A model generated the notes under the pieces. The model was not told the origin of the DNA. It saw nothing but the letters and a program-made list of their open reading frames with translations, and made no database searches. The position numbers were made by a program, and so were the translations under genes. A DNA stretch of 64,000 nucleotides. Origin: an uncultured Eubacterium sp. (GTDB taxonomy: Bacteria > Bacillota > Clostridia > Lachnospirales > Lachnospiraceae). Of the stretch, positions 34,885 through 43,233 are shown one piece after another; the first letter of the stretch is position 1, and every line of letters begins with the position of its first letter. The stretch is taken from contig CAJUHV010000008.1 in the NCBI GenBank assembly GCA_910586445.1, positions 12,093-76,092 of the forward strand, read 5' to 3'.

Positions 34885-37605
34885 TTATTGTGTGCCTCCG
34901 CTTGGCTGGCACCTTCCCAACGTAACCCGGATCTTATGTACGCCGTCCTGGAGTTGTTGAATCCGGCTTCTTTCCATAACCGCAGACGCACCGTTTACAG
35001 GCAGGCCTGTGCCATCGCAGACAGCGCCGTATACCTCATATTCCCCATAGGACAGCCTGTCCGGATTATCAAACGTTATCTCAAAGCATTGGCCTGCAAA
35101 TGTCAGCGCAATACCTGCACAGCCTTGTTCATCAAACTGCCCGCTTAACAGCTTCGGCTGTATGAGAAGATCACCAATCTCTCCACGCACCCCAAACACT
35201 TCCGTTACCATTGTAAGCATATACCAGCTTGCTGCGCCTGTCAGGTAATGATACATCCCTCTTCCGTCCCGGTTAAAATATTCTGGAATGCCCGGATAGA
35301 TTTTACTTACCGCAAAGTCCATCGCCGTATCCGCCAGCGTCTGCAGCGCACGAAATCCTTCTTTTACAAATCCTCTTTGATACAGCGCATTTGCGTACAT
35401 TACAGTCATATGAGAAAAGACTGCCCCGTTTTCTTTTTCCCCATAGGCAAACCCAAACATCCTTCCCATATCATATTTTTCTTCGTTGAAATTCGTGTTG
35501 ATACGGTATCCCCCTGCTTTTGCATCATATAAATACCTATCCGCGCTTTTACAGATTTGCCTTGTCTGCTGGTCATCCGCGGTTTTGCTCATTACCGCAA
35601 ACACCTGGCCGGTCAGCATCATCCGCACCCCCTGGCCGCAATACCCCTCAACGGCATTTCCATGATTATCGTAGTAGCTGTTAAACCAGCCTTCCTGATC
35701 CCCTTGTATCCACTCCGTTTTGCGAATATGCTCCTGCATCCAGGCTGCTTTATGCCTTAGGTTTTCCGCCAGCTCATTTACATCCACAGACATACGGCGG
35801 CCGCTGACCTGATGGCTGACTGTCTGCACATACTGCCGTAAAAGCTCTTGTTTTGCCGAAATACTGTCATAGACCTCTGCTTCATCCTGTAGCAGCACAC
35901 CCATCTCTTCCATAAACTCTGCCTGTTTCCAGCCAAACCGTTCAGCCAACTGCATCAGCAGCTGTGCCAGCTGCATCAGGTTTCCTGCATACGCACACGT
36001 AAACGCCACGCTTTCACCACGGTCCGGCGCCATATCCAAAGCATCATTCCAGTCCGCACCACGCAGGCGAATATGGTTATGCTCTCCGACCTCATAAAAA
36101 GCACACAACATCTGCAGCAGCAAATGCTCCAGCACGGTTCCTTCATAAATTTCCCCGCTCTGGTTTTTCTGCCGCACGCCATACGTGCTGTCCCAATGCG
36201 TATCCAGTCCACAGCCCCGTTTTATCTGCTCGTCTTTAAAATATACAGCCTTTTCCCTTAAAATCTCCACATCCCCGGTCTGGTCTATATAAAGCCGGAT
36301 CGTCAAAAACGGCCATACCCCATGGTCCATCCAGACACGTGCAATGCCATTGCGGTCTGCAATAAATTCCCCTTGCCCGGACCCGATAATCGTAGCATTT
36401 GTACCGTCAACGCGTACACCGCCGCAGTTATCCACGATCATCTGACGCACGCCGCCCGGATCCATCATCAGCAGTGACAGGCAGTCCTGCCACAAATCCC
36501 GCCAGCCCCGGCCGCCCCGGCCATAATCGTGGTACGGAAGGAACGAGCAGCCATAAATTCTCCTTAACAGCGGCTGGAAACTTACCCATCTTAAAAACCG
36601 GTCAAACGTGCAGCTGCCTGTATGGTAGCGGACATTTACTTTTTCCTGCCAGTACCGCTTCATCTGGCAAAACGCAGCATCTACCTGCTTTGCTGTCCGA
36701 AACGCATCCATAATCTCCCTGATCTGTTCCTCCCTGTCCGTAATGCCCATAACAACCGTATATTCGGCTTGTTCTCCTGGTGCAAGGCAGATCTCATCAA
36801 AACGGATACCACCTACGGCTTCTTTCCCCTCTGTCTGGTATCCGGCAGCTTCGCCGGCAGCATTTTCCCGTATCTTCTGCGGATTTGTAAAACTGCCGCC
36901 TTCTCCGATAAAATCTTCCGTCACCGGATAGAACCCACACGGTTTCTGCCCGTCCGCGCCGGCAGCACATACAAAATAAATCAGCGCATTTTTCTGATGG
37001 CCACGTTCGTCAAACGACAGTGTCGGGCGGACGTGTACGCCGTCATCCGTCGTCCAAATCCGATGCAGCAGGGATGTCACGTGCCTGTGGTCACGAACAT
37101 TGTCCGCGCTTCTGCCAAAAATCGGCACAGTCGCCACAGGCGTCAGTGTCAGCGCTTCACTTCCCGTATTGCGCAGCGTAACCCGCATAACCTCCGCCGG
37201 ATGTTCCAGCGGCACAAAAGACGTCACTTCTGCTTCCAGCGTATGCTGCACAGACTTTCTTGTCACCGTATGCCACATCAGTCCTGCGTGCAGCACACTT
37301 GCATCCTGTTTATCTGTAAATTTTCTGCTCTCCTGCTCTGCGGATGCCCCAACGGCAGACCAACAGCAGCCATCTGCCATCCTGCACCAGAAATTTCTTC
37401 CGGAACGGTTATTATGCAGATTTTCCACACTGACCGGCTCCATTAGAAATGCGTTCTGGCTGATCTTTATGTCTCCTCCCAGATTCGGTGTTACCGAGCT
37501 TTTTAAGCCGCCCTCCCCGGCAATCGGAAAATACAGATAACTGTAATTTTCCGGCTGCTCGATAGAAAATGTCCCGTCCTGATCTATATAATGTATGCTC
37601 TGCAT
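34885..37605 (-). CDS. GH94 phosphorylase, laminaribiose/beta-1,3-oligoglucan phosphorylase-like
   Basis: 906 residues, cytoplasmic. GH94 hallmarks are GGRGWRDLWQDCLSLLM near residue 365 and RGADWNDALDM with the catalytic acid Asp at about 518. The N-terminus (YLYFPIAGEGGLKSSVTPNLGGDI) and greater length differ from the cellobiose phosphorylase at 28790 and resemble the laminaribiose phosphorylase group. That group converts laminaribiose and phosphate to glucose 1-phosphate and glucose. Next to a GH16 laminarinase this assignment is sensible but not proven; another beta-1,3-active GH94 is possible. AGGAGG lies shortly before the ATG, and the gene is on its own unit, converging with the AraC gene. 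Confidence 0.75.
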   Translation of the reverse strand: MQSIHYIDQDGTFSIEQPENYSYLYFPIAGEGGLKSSVTPNLGGDIKISQNAFLMEPVSVENLHNNRSGRNFWCRMADGCCWSAVGASAEQESRKFTDKQDASVLHAGLMWHTVTRKSVQHTLEAEVTSFVPLEHPAEVMRVTLRNTGSEALTLTPVATVPIFGRSADNVRDHRHVTSLLHRIWTTDDGVHVRPTLSFDERGHQKNALIYFVCAAGADGQKPCGFYPVTEDFIGEGGSFTNPQKIRENAAGEAAGYQTEGKEAVGGIRFDEICLAPGEQAEYTVVMGITDREEQIREIMDAFRTAKQVDAAFCQMKRYWQEKVNVRYHTGSCTFDRFLRWVSFQPLLRRIYGCSFLPYHDYGRGGRGWRDLWQDCLSLLMMDPGGVRQMIVDNCGGVRVDGTNATIIGSGQGEFIADRNGIARVWMDHGVWPFLTIRLYIDQTGDVEILREKAVYFKDEQIKRGCGLDTHWDSTYGVRQKNQSGEIYEGTVLEHLLLQMLCAFYEVGEHNHIRLRGADWNDALDMAPDRGESVAFTCAYAGNLMQLAQLLMQLAERFGWKQAEFMEEMGVLLQDEAEVYDSISAKQELLRQYVQTVSHQVSGRRMSVDVNELAENLRHKAAWMQEHIRKTEWIQGDQEGWFNSYYDNHGNAVEGYCGQGVRMMLTGQVFAVMSKTADDQQTRQICKSADRYLYDAKAGGYRINTNFNEEKYDMGRMFGFAYGEKENGAVFSHMTVMYANALYQRGFVKEGFRALQTLADTAMDFAVSKIYPGIPEYFNRDGRGMYHYLTGAASWYMLTMVTEVFGVRGEIGDLLIQPKLLSGQFDEQGCAGIALTFAGQCFEITFDNPDRLSYGEYEVYGAVCDGTGLPVNGASAVMERSRIQQLQDGVHKIRVTLGRCQPSGGTQ

Positions 37606-37842
37606 CTAATTCCTCCTTTTTCTGTAACATTTTGTTATTGTATCATTGCTGCAGCAAGCCCGGCCGGATCAACGTTTCTGCGAACGATATTGCTATTTTA
37701 CTCATTTTGCAGCGATACTTCTATCAGATTCCATAGAAAAATATCAGATTGCTGACGCAAACGATCAAGCAGGAGGCATCCGGCTTTTATTGCGGCTATG
37801 AAGAATGTTTCTTTTTATTGCATGTTTGCAGCACACCTTTGT

Positions 37843-38379
37843 CTATTTCAACATGCTATACACACACTCTGATAATGTTAACGCAAGAATAATGTTAATT
37901 ACCCTGTAATATTTTTGATATGCCCTCTGCATCAATACCCCCATACCAATCCAGGTAAGCGTTGCAATCGTTCCAATCGTGGCTATGATAATTTCAAATA
38001 AGAGCAAAACCCAAAGAGAGGCACTATATTCCGTGACATATCCTGTCAATGCCGTAATTCCGAATAAATAGATTTTTACATTGACAAACTGAAGTAAAAA
38101 TCCTTTTAGAAATGATGCTGACTTTTCCACAGTGCCTGTAGTTGGTTTGCTTAACGCAATATGGACTGCCAGCCATAAAATATAGGCAGCGCCTATGTAT
38201 TTCATAATTCCAAGTAAATCCGGTAAAAAGGTGCTTACCCCAAACACGAAAACAGCACAAATTACCTGTACAACATAATATCCTGCAAATATCCCCCAAT
38301 AAAGCGGCCTCCCTTTTTTATATCCATAATTTGTTACCGTATTTAACGCCAGTATAATTGTCTGCTCTGCTGAAATCAA
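37843..38379 (-). pseudogene. LysE-family exporter, 5'-truncated
   Basis: 178 residues from a TTG at 38379. The body is a clear LysE/RhtB-type transporter: ILALNTVTNYGYKKGRPLYWGIFAGYYVVQ, then IMKYIGAAYILWLAVHIAL and FLLQFVNVKIYLFGI. The first 20 or so residues of the family, with the TPGPNN motif and first membrane half-helix, are missing and replaced by ISAEQTI. No ribosome site fits the TTG; it overlaps the stop of an upstream 21-codon frame that does have a strong site. Either it is a degraded gene or translation is coupled. The product would lack the conserved N-terminus, so function is doubtful. The 237-base gap before the next gene (37606-37842) holds nothing I recognise. Confidence 0.6.
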
Positions 38380-38441
38380 TCGCCGAAAATGTTTTTCAAA
38401 ACAAAATACGCCACGAATATTCCAAGAATCGTATCAAGCAT
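38376..38441 (-). CDS. 21-residue hydrophobic peptide frame before the LysE remnant
   Basis: ATG at 38441 with AAAGGAGG eight bases upstream, encoding MLDTILGIFVAYFVLKNIFG plus Asp. The stop TGA (38378-38376) overlaps the TTG start of the LysE frame by two bases. It could be a real small membrane peptide, a leader for coupled translation, or the start of another gene joined by a deletion. The frame differs from LysE by one base. Confidence 0.4.
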   Translation of the reverse strand: MLDTILGIFVAYFVLKNIFGD

Positions 38442-38742
38442 GTACAAAGCCTCCTTTCTAAAAAATGGTATAAAAAAAGAGGGAACTTTTACAGCTCCCC
38501 CTCAAAAAAACGCCGTCACCTAGGATGGGGCAGGGTTTCCAACGTTTGTTAAATTTTCGTACAATACAGCCAGGTGCGCCGGAAAAAATTTATATATTTT
38601 TCTGTCATACAAGGATTTTGAAAAAGATAAGTGAAAATAAGAAACAATGCGAAACGCTGATAAAACATAGAGATTTTGAAAAAAATGCGGTCAAAATGCG
38701 GTCAAATGAAAAATCAGCCCCATTCTGAGAAGCCGCAAAAAG
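38442..38742. other. Gene-free stretch before the tRNA gene terminator
   Basis: AT-rich sequence without a convincing gene. There is a GAGGG/CCCTC hairpin with A-runs on both sides near 38470-38510, possibly a bidirectional terminator, and a short direct repeat ATGCGGTCAAA at about 38687-38708. The neighbourhood of a tRNA gene makes a past integration event thinkable, but no integrase or att duplication was found. Confidence 0.4.
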
Positions 38743-38785
38743 ACAAAAAAAGAACCGGAAACCCTTTATCCAAGCGGTTTCCGGT
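38743..38785 (-). terminator. Terminator of tRNA-Pro
   Basis: Minus strand: ACCGGAAACC/GGTTTCCGGT (38776-38785 with 38754-38763) is a 10-base-pair stem followed by TCTTTTTTT. Confidence 0.9.
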
Positions 38786-38799
38786 GCCCCTGCCAAGAG

Positions 38800-38873
38800 T
38801 CGATGCGACAGGATTTGAACCTGCGGCCTCTGCGTCCCGAACGCAGCGCTCTACCAAACTGAGCCACGCATCG
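38800..38873 (-). tRNA. tRNA-Pro (anticodon CGG)
   Basis: The cloverleaf reads completely on the minus strand. The acceptor stem is CGATGCG/CGCATCG with discriminator A. The D arm is GCTC..GAGC. The anticodon stem CTGCG/CGCAG has loop TTCGGGA, giving anticodon CGG, which reads CCG. The T arm is GCAGG-TTCAAAT-CCTGT. It is 74 bases with no encoded CCA. Confidence 0.95.
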
Positions 38874-38990
38874 TCATTACTAAGTTTTTAAATCTTGCTA
38901 CCTAAAATAAGATACCACAAACAAAGCTTTTTGTCTAGTATTTTTTATAAAAATTAGCAAATTTTATAAATGCATTTAAAAGATATATGT

Positions 38991-39056
38991 GTGTTTGAAA
39001 AATGCTTATCCCAAATTTATGAGACATGACAGGCTATGTGAATTAAATCTGGGATA
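38991..39056. repeat. Dispersed repeat fragment, second copy of the 8.2-kb composite
   Basis: GTGTTTGAAAAATGCTT (38991-39007), the end sequence of the MITE family, is joined directly to an inverted repeat ATCCCAAATTTA/TAAATCTGGGAT (39008-39019, 39044-39055). Compared with 8181-8299 it lacks about 50 bases in between. It lies 30 bases past the PBP1A stop and could also serve as a terminator. Confidence 0.7.
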
Positions 39057-39085
39057 AATCATCTTCTATTCTGTAAAATCATCTT

Positions 39086-41137
39086 CTATTCTGCAAAATC
39101 ATCTTCAATCTCTTTCTGCTCTATATAAGGTATAAAACTCACAGGCGTCATTCCTTCATGGATGGAAAGCATATAGTTGTGCCAGATATGTCCCGGATAA
39201 GAGGCACCTGTCAGCCCCGGCATTGATACCGGCATATCGTATCCTACCCATATGCCCGTCGTATAATAGCGTGTGTAGCCTACAAACCAGCCGTCTTTAT
39301 TGTCATTCGTAGTTCCGGTCTTGCCTGCACAAGGCATTTCACCCAGCCCAAGCCCTCTGGCAGTGCCTTCTGTCATAACGGTCTGCAGCATATCAGTCAT
39401 CGTACGTGCTGCATTTGATTTATAGATCCGTGTCCCTTCTGCCTGCTGTTCTTTTGATTTTTTCTTATTTTTATCTGACTCGGATTCTGAGCTGTAGATC
39501 AGATTGTCCTGTGAATCTTCGATTTTGACTATACAGGTCGGCTCGCGGTAGCATCCGTCATTTTGAAGCGTAGCGTATCCTGCTGCCATTTCAAGCGGTG
39601 ATACGCCTGTTGTAAATCCTCCAAGGGCGGTCGGCAGCCTTTCGTCTTCCGTATCTATTTTTGTAAAATTCATCGCTTTTAAATAGCCAAGCCCTGCCAG
39701 CGGTGTCAGCTCATCAAATAATTTCCATGCAATCGTATTTTTTGATTTCTTTACCGCATGACGCAGCGTGATCCCGCCCTCATATATGCCGTCTGCATTG
39801 GCCGGGCCGTCTTGAACTGGTTCATCGACCACGATTGTATCCGGCGTATAACCACGCTCTAAAACGGGCGCATAGACGAGCAGGGGCTTGATCGCGCTGC
39901 CTGGCTGTCGGAAACTCTGGTAAGCCCGGTTTAATGTATAGCCTTCAAATTCTTGTGTCCGCCCGCCGACTATAGCTGTGACCCATCCGGTCATATTATC
40001 TATCGTCACTCCGGCTCCCTGCAGCTTATAGACGCCTTCTTCACTCACATCTTCAAAGCCGCCAAGCCCTGCGTCTATTGCCTCCTGCAGCTTTTCCTGT
40101 TGCTTCATGTCAATAGATGTGTAAATCCGGTAGCCGGAAGTATACAGGCTGCTCTCACATTCTATATACAATTTTCTATATGCTTTATCATACTGCCGTT
40201 CCTGTTTTTCGTTTTCAAAGTAATGCTGAAATTCAAATCCCTGTGCTTTCATCAGTGCGCGTACCGCACAGTAATTGACATATGTTTCTACATAATCGAT
40301 TTTTTTAATGCTCTTACTCCTTTTCAGCTTGATCTTTTCTTTTTTCGCCTCCGCAGCCGCTGCCCGTGAAATGTATCCCTGATCATACATGGCAGAAAGC
40401 ATGCGGTTGCGCCGGCTGATCGTGTTCTTTTTGTTATTCACCGGGTCATATAAGGACGGATTGTTGGGTATCGCACATAAAAATACGGTCTGCGACAGAT
40501 CCAGCTCGTCTATATTTTTGCTGAAATATCCCTGCGCAGCTGCCTGTATTCCGTAATATCCATGTCCAAAATAAATATTGTTTAAATAAAATTCCATAAT
40601 CTGGCTTTTGGTATATTTATCCTCCAGGTTGCGCGCAATAAAAATTTCCTCCATTTTCCGCTGCCAGGTCTTTTCTGTATTCAAAAAAACTGTACGGGCA
40701 AGCTGCTGTGTAATCGTACTGCCGCCCTGTGTCACCTCGCCGTTGCGGATCATTGCGATCACAGCCCTCAGAATCGCACGGTAATCCACGCCATCGTGCT
40801 TTTCAAACTGACGGTCTTCTACCGCTATATAAGTCTTTACTACGATCTCTGGTATCTGGTCAAACTCAAGATAATAGGAGTCTTTTTCGCCTTTATAAGC
40901 CTTTAGCAGCTTTCCTTTCTGATCATATACGAGTCCGGTCTCGCCTTTTCGAAACAGTTCCTTGCTGGATTTTGCTACCAGTGAATCTGCCTCCTCCTTT
41001 AACTCAGCAACTGTCTGCGCATACCCGCCGCCAAAATAATATGCCGCAGCTCCTACGATTAAGAGCAGCAGGAGCAGCTGCAGCTTAAAGAAAATCCAAA
41101 AACCGCGGTACTTTTTCTTCTTTTTCTGTTTTGCCAT
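39086..41137 (-). CDS. Class A penicillin-binding protein (PBP1A type)
   Basis: 683 residues, bifunctional peptidoglycan synthase. There is a basic cytoplasmic start, one membrane helix (about residues 15-35), then the GT51 glycosyltransferase domain with EDRQFEKHDGVDYRAI, GGSTITQQLARTVFL and KMEEIFIARNLEDKYTKSQIMEFYLN. The transpeptidase domain has SAIK (active Ser, about residue 417), SKN (about 457) and KTGT (about 602). All catalytic motifs are intact. The C-terminus is short (QKEIEDDFAE) and its stop lies in a 20-base tandem repeat (AAAATCATCTTCTATTCTG, 39058-39100, nearly three units), so the tail length may vary. It is divergent from the lipoprotein at 41360. Confidence 0.95.
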   Translation of the reverse strand: MAKQKKKKKYRGFWIFFKLQLLLLLLIVGAAAYYFGGGYAQTVAELKEEADSLVAKSSKELFRKGETGLVYDQKGKLLKAYKGEKDSYYLEFDQIPEIVVKTYIAVEDRQFEKHDGVDYRAILRAVIAMIRNGEVTQGGSTITQQLARTVFLNTEKTWQRKMEEIFIARNLEDKYTKSQIMEFYLNNIYFGHGYYGIQAAAQGYFSKNIDELDLSQTVFLCAIPNNPSLYDPVNNKKNTISRRNRMLSAMYDQGYISRAAAAEAKKEKIKLKRSKSIKKIDYVETYVNYCAVRALMKAQGFEFQHYFENEKQERQYDKAYRKLYIECESSLYTSGYRIYTSIDMKQQEKLQEAIDAGLGGFEDVSEEGVYKLQGAGVTIDNMTGWVTAIVGGRTQEFEGYTLNRAYQSFRQPGSAIKPLLVYAPVLERGYTPDTIVVDEPVQDGPANADGIYEGGITLRHAVKKSKNTIAWKLFDELTPLAGLGYLKAMNFTKIDTEDERLPTALGGFTTGVSPLEMAAGYATLQNDGCYREPTCIVKIEDSQDNLIYSSESESDKNKKKSKEQQAEGTRIYKSNAARTMTDMLQTVMTEGTARGLGLGEMPCAGKTGTTNDNKDGWFVGYTRYYTTGIWVGYDMPVSMPGLTGASYPGHIWHNYMLSIHEGMTPVSFIPYIEQKEIEDDFAE

Positions 41138-41359
41138 GATTTTTCTCCAATATCTAAATATTTAACACCTAATAATTATTTTTAAAATCGGACAATTGTT
41201 TTATACATTAAGCATTTTTACGTTTAGAACTATTTTACACATATTGCAGCTAATTCTCAATAGCATTTATCATAAATTGTTCAGATTTTAGACACAATTT
41301 TAAATTAATATGTGTTATAATAATAAACAGTTTTAAATATACGAACAGGAGGAACTGAT

Positions 41360-42421
41360 TTGAAAAGAAAATTTGCATTTGTGCTGACTGCAGCCTGTTT
41401 GCTTACCGCCTGCGGCAGCAAGCCGAATATAGTTACCGGAAATAAAGAGCTGGAAGATGCCGTCTATAACAATGAGTATGTATCATTAGCGTCCTACACC
41501 GGATTAAAGGCTGAGAAAAAAAAATATATTGTCACTCAAAAAGCTGTTGATGCAATGATCCACGACCAGCTGTCTGAGTATGCCGAGTACAATTCCGTAG
41601 ACCGCGCTTCAGCTGCCGGCGACTGGGTATCTACATCGTTTACTGCTGAATCGGACGGTACGGTCTTTATGCAGGAAGAAGATTATTTTTTCATTCTCGG
41701 CGAAGAAGAATACGGCGCAGAATTTGACGAACAGCTGACAGGTGTTACTACCGGTGATCAGTTAAGCTTTACGATTGACTATGATTCTGATTTTTCGGAT
41801 ATGGATCTGGCAGGAAAGACCGTAGATTTTGAGGTCAATGTTACAGATGTCCGAGAAGAGATTATGCCGGATACAGACGACGCATTTATAAAAGAACATA
41901 CTTCTTATGATACTTACCAGCAGTTCGAAGAAGCAGTGCGTGAATCGATCGAGGATTCTTATGAGAGCGAAAGTACCAGCGAGCTGCAGGAAGAGCTTCT
42001 GCGTAAGGTGGTAGAATCCTCAAGTATTTTACAGTATTCACGTAAAGAATATGATACGGCACGTGAGGAATATGAGGGCAGCTGTCTTGAAATGTTCGAA
42101 ATGTTTGATATGAATCTGGACGAAATCTATGAGGCACTGGAGATGACAAAAGAAGATGTAGAAGAGGACATCACATATTCTGTATACCGTACGATAGTGA
42201 TAGACGCGATTCTAGATAATGAAAATATGTCTTTGAGCGATGACGAATATGAAGAAGGCATTGCTTATTATATGAAAGAAAATGATTATGACTCCAGATC
42301 CAAATTTATAAATGATTATGGTGAGGATGAAATCCGCGGACAGCTGCTTGAGGACAAGGTGTTAGACTATTTAACAGCTCATGCTGACCTTACTGAGGTA
42401 GAAGCAGAATATGAGAATTAA
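41360..42421 (+). CDS. Trigger-factor-like lipoprotein (secreted folding factor candidate)
   Basis: 353 residues from a TTG start at 41360, supported by AGGAGG seven bases upstream. The signal peptide ends in LLTAC with Cys18 as lipidation site. The middle (about residues 80-165; GDWVSTSFTAESDG, FDEQLTGVTTGDQLSFTIDYDSDF) resembles the FKBP-type domain of trigger factor. The C-terminal helices (about 175-345) resemble the trigger factor chaperone arms. The ribosome-binding N-domain is absent. Such proteins are found as extracytoplasmic chaperone/isomerase lipoproteins in Clostridia. The protein is very acidic. The PPIase activity is not proven from sequence. It is divergent from PBP1A over a 222-base gap. 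Confidence 0.75.
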   Translation: MKRKFAFVLTAACLLTACGSKPNIVTGNKELEDAVYNNEYVSLASYTGLKAEKKKYIVTQKAVDAMIHDQLSEYAEYNSVDRASAAGDWVSTSFTAESDGTVFMQEEDYFFILGEEEYGAEFDEQLTGVTTGDQLSFTIDYDSDFSDMDLAGKTVDFEVNVTDVREEIMPDTDDAFIKEHTSYDTYQQFEEAVRESIEDSYESESTSELQEELLRKVVESSSILQYSRKEYDTAREEYEGSCLEMFEMFDMNLDEIYEALEMTKEDVEEDITYSVYRTIVIDAILDNENMSLSDDEYEEGIAYYMKENDYDSRSKFINDYGEDEIRGQLLEDKVLDYLTAHADLTEVEAEYEN

Positions 42422-42461
42422 ATAAGGGATCATACAAAGTCCTGACATCATGATTAAATAA

Positions 42462-42525
42462 ACAGCCGTACATTTTTATCTGTTATTTTTCTGTCTGTAG
42501 ATTTAAAGTGTACGGCTGTATTTTT
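42462..42525 (+). terminator. Possible terminator between the lipoprotein and spoVT
   Basis: ACAGCCGTACA (42462-42472) and TGTACGGCTGT (42509-42519) pair perfectly, with a 36-base loop, followed by ATTTTTC. It serves the plus-strand gene and, with AT-rich flank, perhaps the convergent one. Confidence 0.55.
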
Positions 42526-42586
42526 CAATATTAAATTTTATACCAAATATTAGTATTTCTTTTTCATATTTTAGATCTTAATAAGA

Positions 42587-43135
42587 CTACTGCTCCATCT
42601 GCCTTCCTAAAAAGCCTGCTGCTGTCATGGTCAGCTTGCTTTCTGTATCACCCATCTTCGTTTTCTCATCCTTATTATAGAGAATGACTGAACCTATAGC
42701 ATCGCCTTCACTGATAATCGTGCTGATTGCCTGAGAAGTAAATTCGCCGCTGTCATCCAGCGTTACTTTTACAAACTCGCTTTCTTCCTTGCTCGCCACC
42801 ATGCTGTTGCGGTCTTCTATTACGCATTCCAGCTGGTGGCTGATCGGCTTGCCTTCAAAATCCTTCTTGCCGTTACCTGAAGCTGCTATAACATGATCCC
42901 GGTCGGTAATACATACAAGCATGCCTGTCGTCTGTGCCAGAGATTCTGCATACTGGCCTGCAAATTCGCTTAATTCGCCTATCGGAGAGTACTTTTTTAG
43001 GATAATCTCGCCTTCACGGTCGGTAAATATCTCCAGAGGATCACCTTCACGTATCCGCAGAGTCCTTCTGATCTCTTTGGGAATGACGACTCTTCCCAGA
43101 TCATCTATTCGCCTGACTATTCCTGTTGCTTTCAT
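42587..43135 (-). CDS. spoVT: Stage V sporulation protein T (SpoVT)
   Basis: 182 residues. The N-terminal SpoVT/AbrB DNA-binding domain reads MKATGIVRRIDDLGRVVIPKEIRRTLRIREGDPLEIF, nearly the family consensus. Residues 55-182 form the GAF-like C-terminal domain (AESLAQTTGMLVCITDRDHVIAASG). Length and domain order are those of SpoVT, not the shorter AbrB. In sporulating Firmicutes it tunes forespore gene expression under sigma-G. A sigma-G-like promoter is visible 44 bases upstream. It supports an endospore-forming host. Confidence 0.96.
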   Translation of the reverse strand: MKATGIVRRIDDLGRVVIPKEIRRTLRIREGDPLEIFTDREGEIILKKYSPIGELSEFAGQYAESLAQTTGMLVCITDRDHVIAASGNGKKDFEGKPISHQLECVIEDRNSMVASKEESEFVKVTLDDSGEFTSQAISTIISEGDAIGSVILYNKDEKTKMGDTESKLTMTAAGFLGRQMEQ

Positions 43136-43178
43136 ATGAAAAATTCCTCCATTTACAGATTTTGCTTTATGCTGTTGT

Positions 43179-43208
43179 AGTATCTGTAAAATAGCAGTTT
43201 TTATACAT
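43179..43208 (-). promoter_or_regulatory. Sigma-G-like promoter of spoVT
   Basis: Minus strand: TGTATA (43208-43203), a 17-base spacer, GATACTA (43185-43179). This is close to the forespore consensus TGMATA-N17-CATWMTA, and spoVT is known to be sigma-G dependent in Bacillus. Confidence 0.6.
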
Positions 43209-43233
43209 CATACATATCCAACATCGATAAGGC

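Noticed and set aside
38442..38873. Prophage or ICE attachment site at tRNA-Pro
   Set aside because: No integrase, no repeated tRNA 3' end and no mobility genes within the window.
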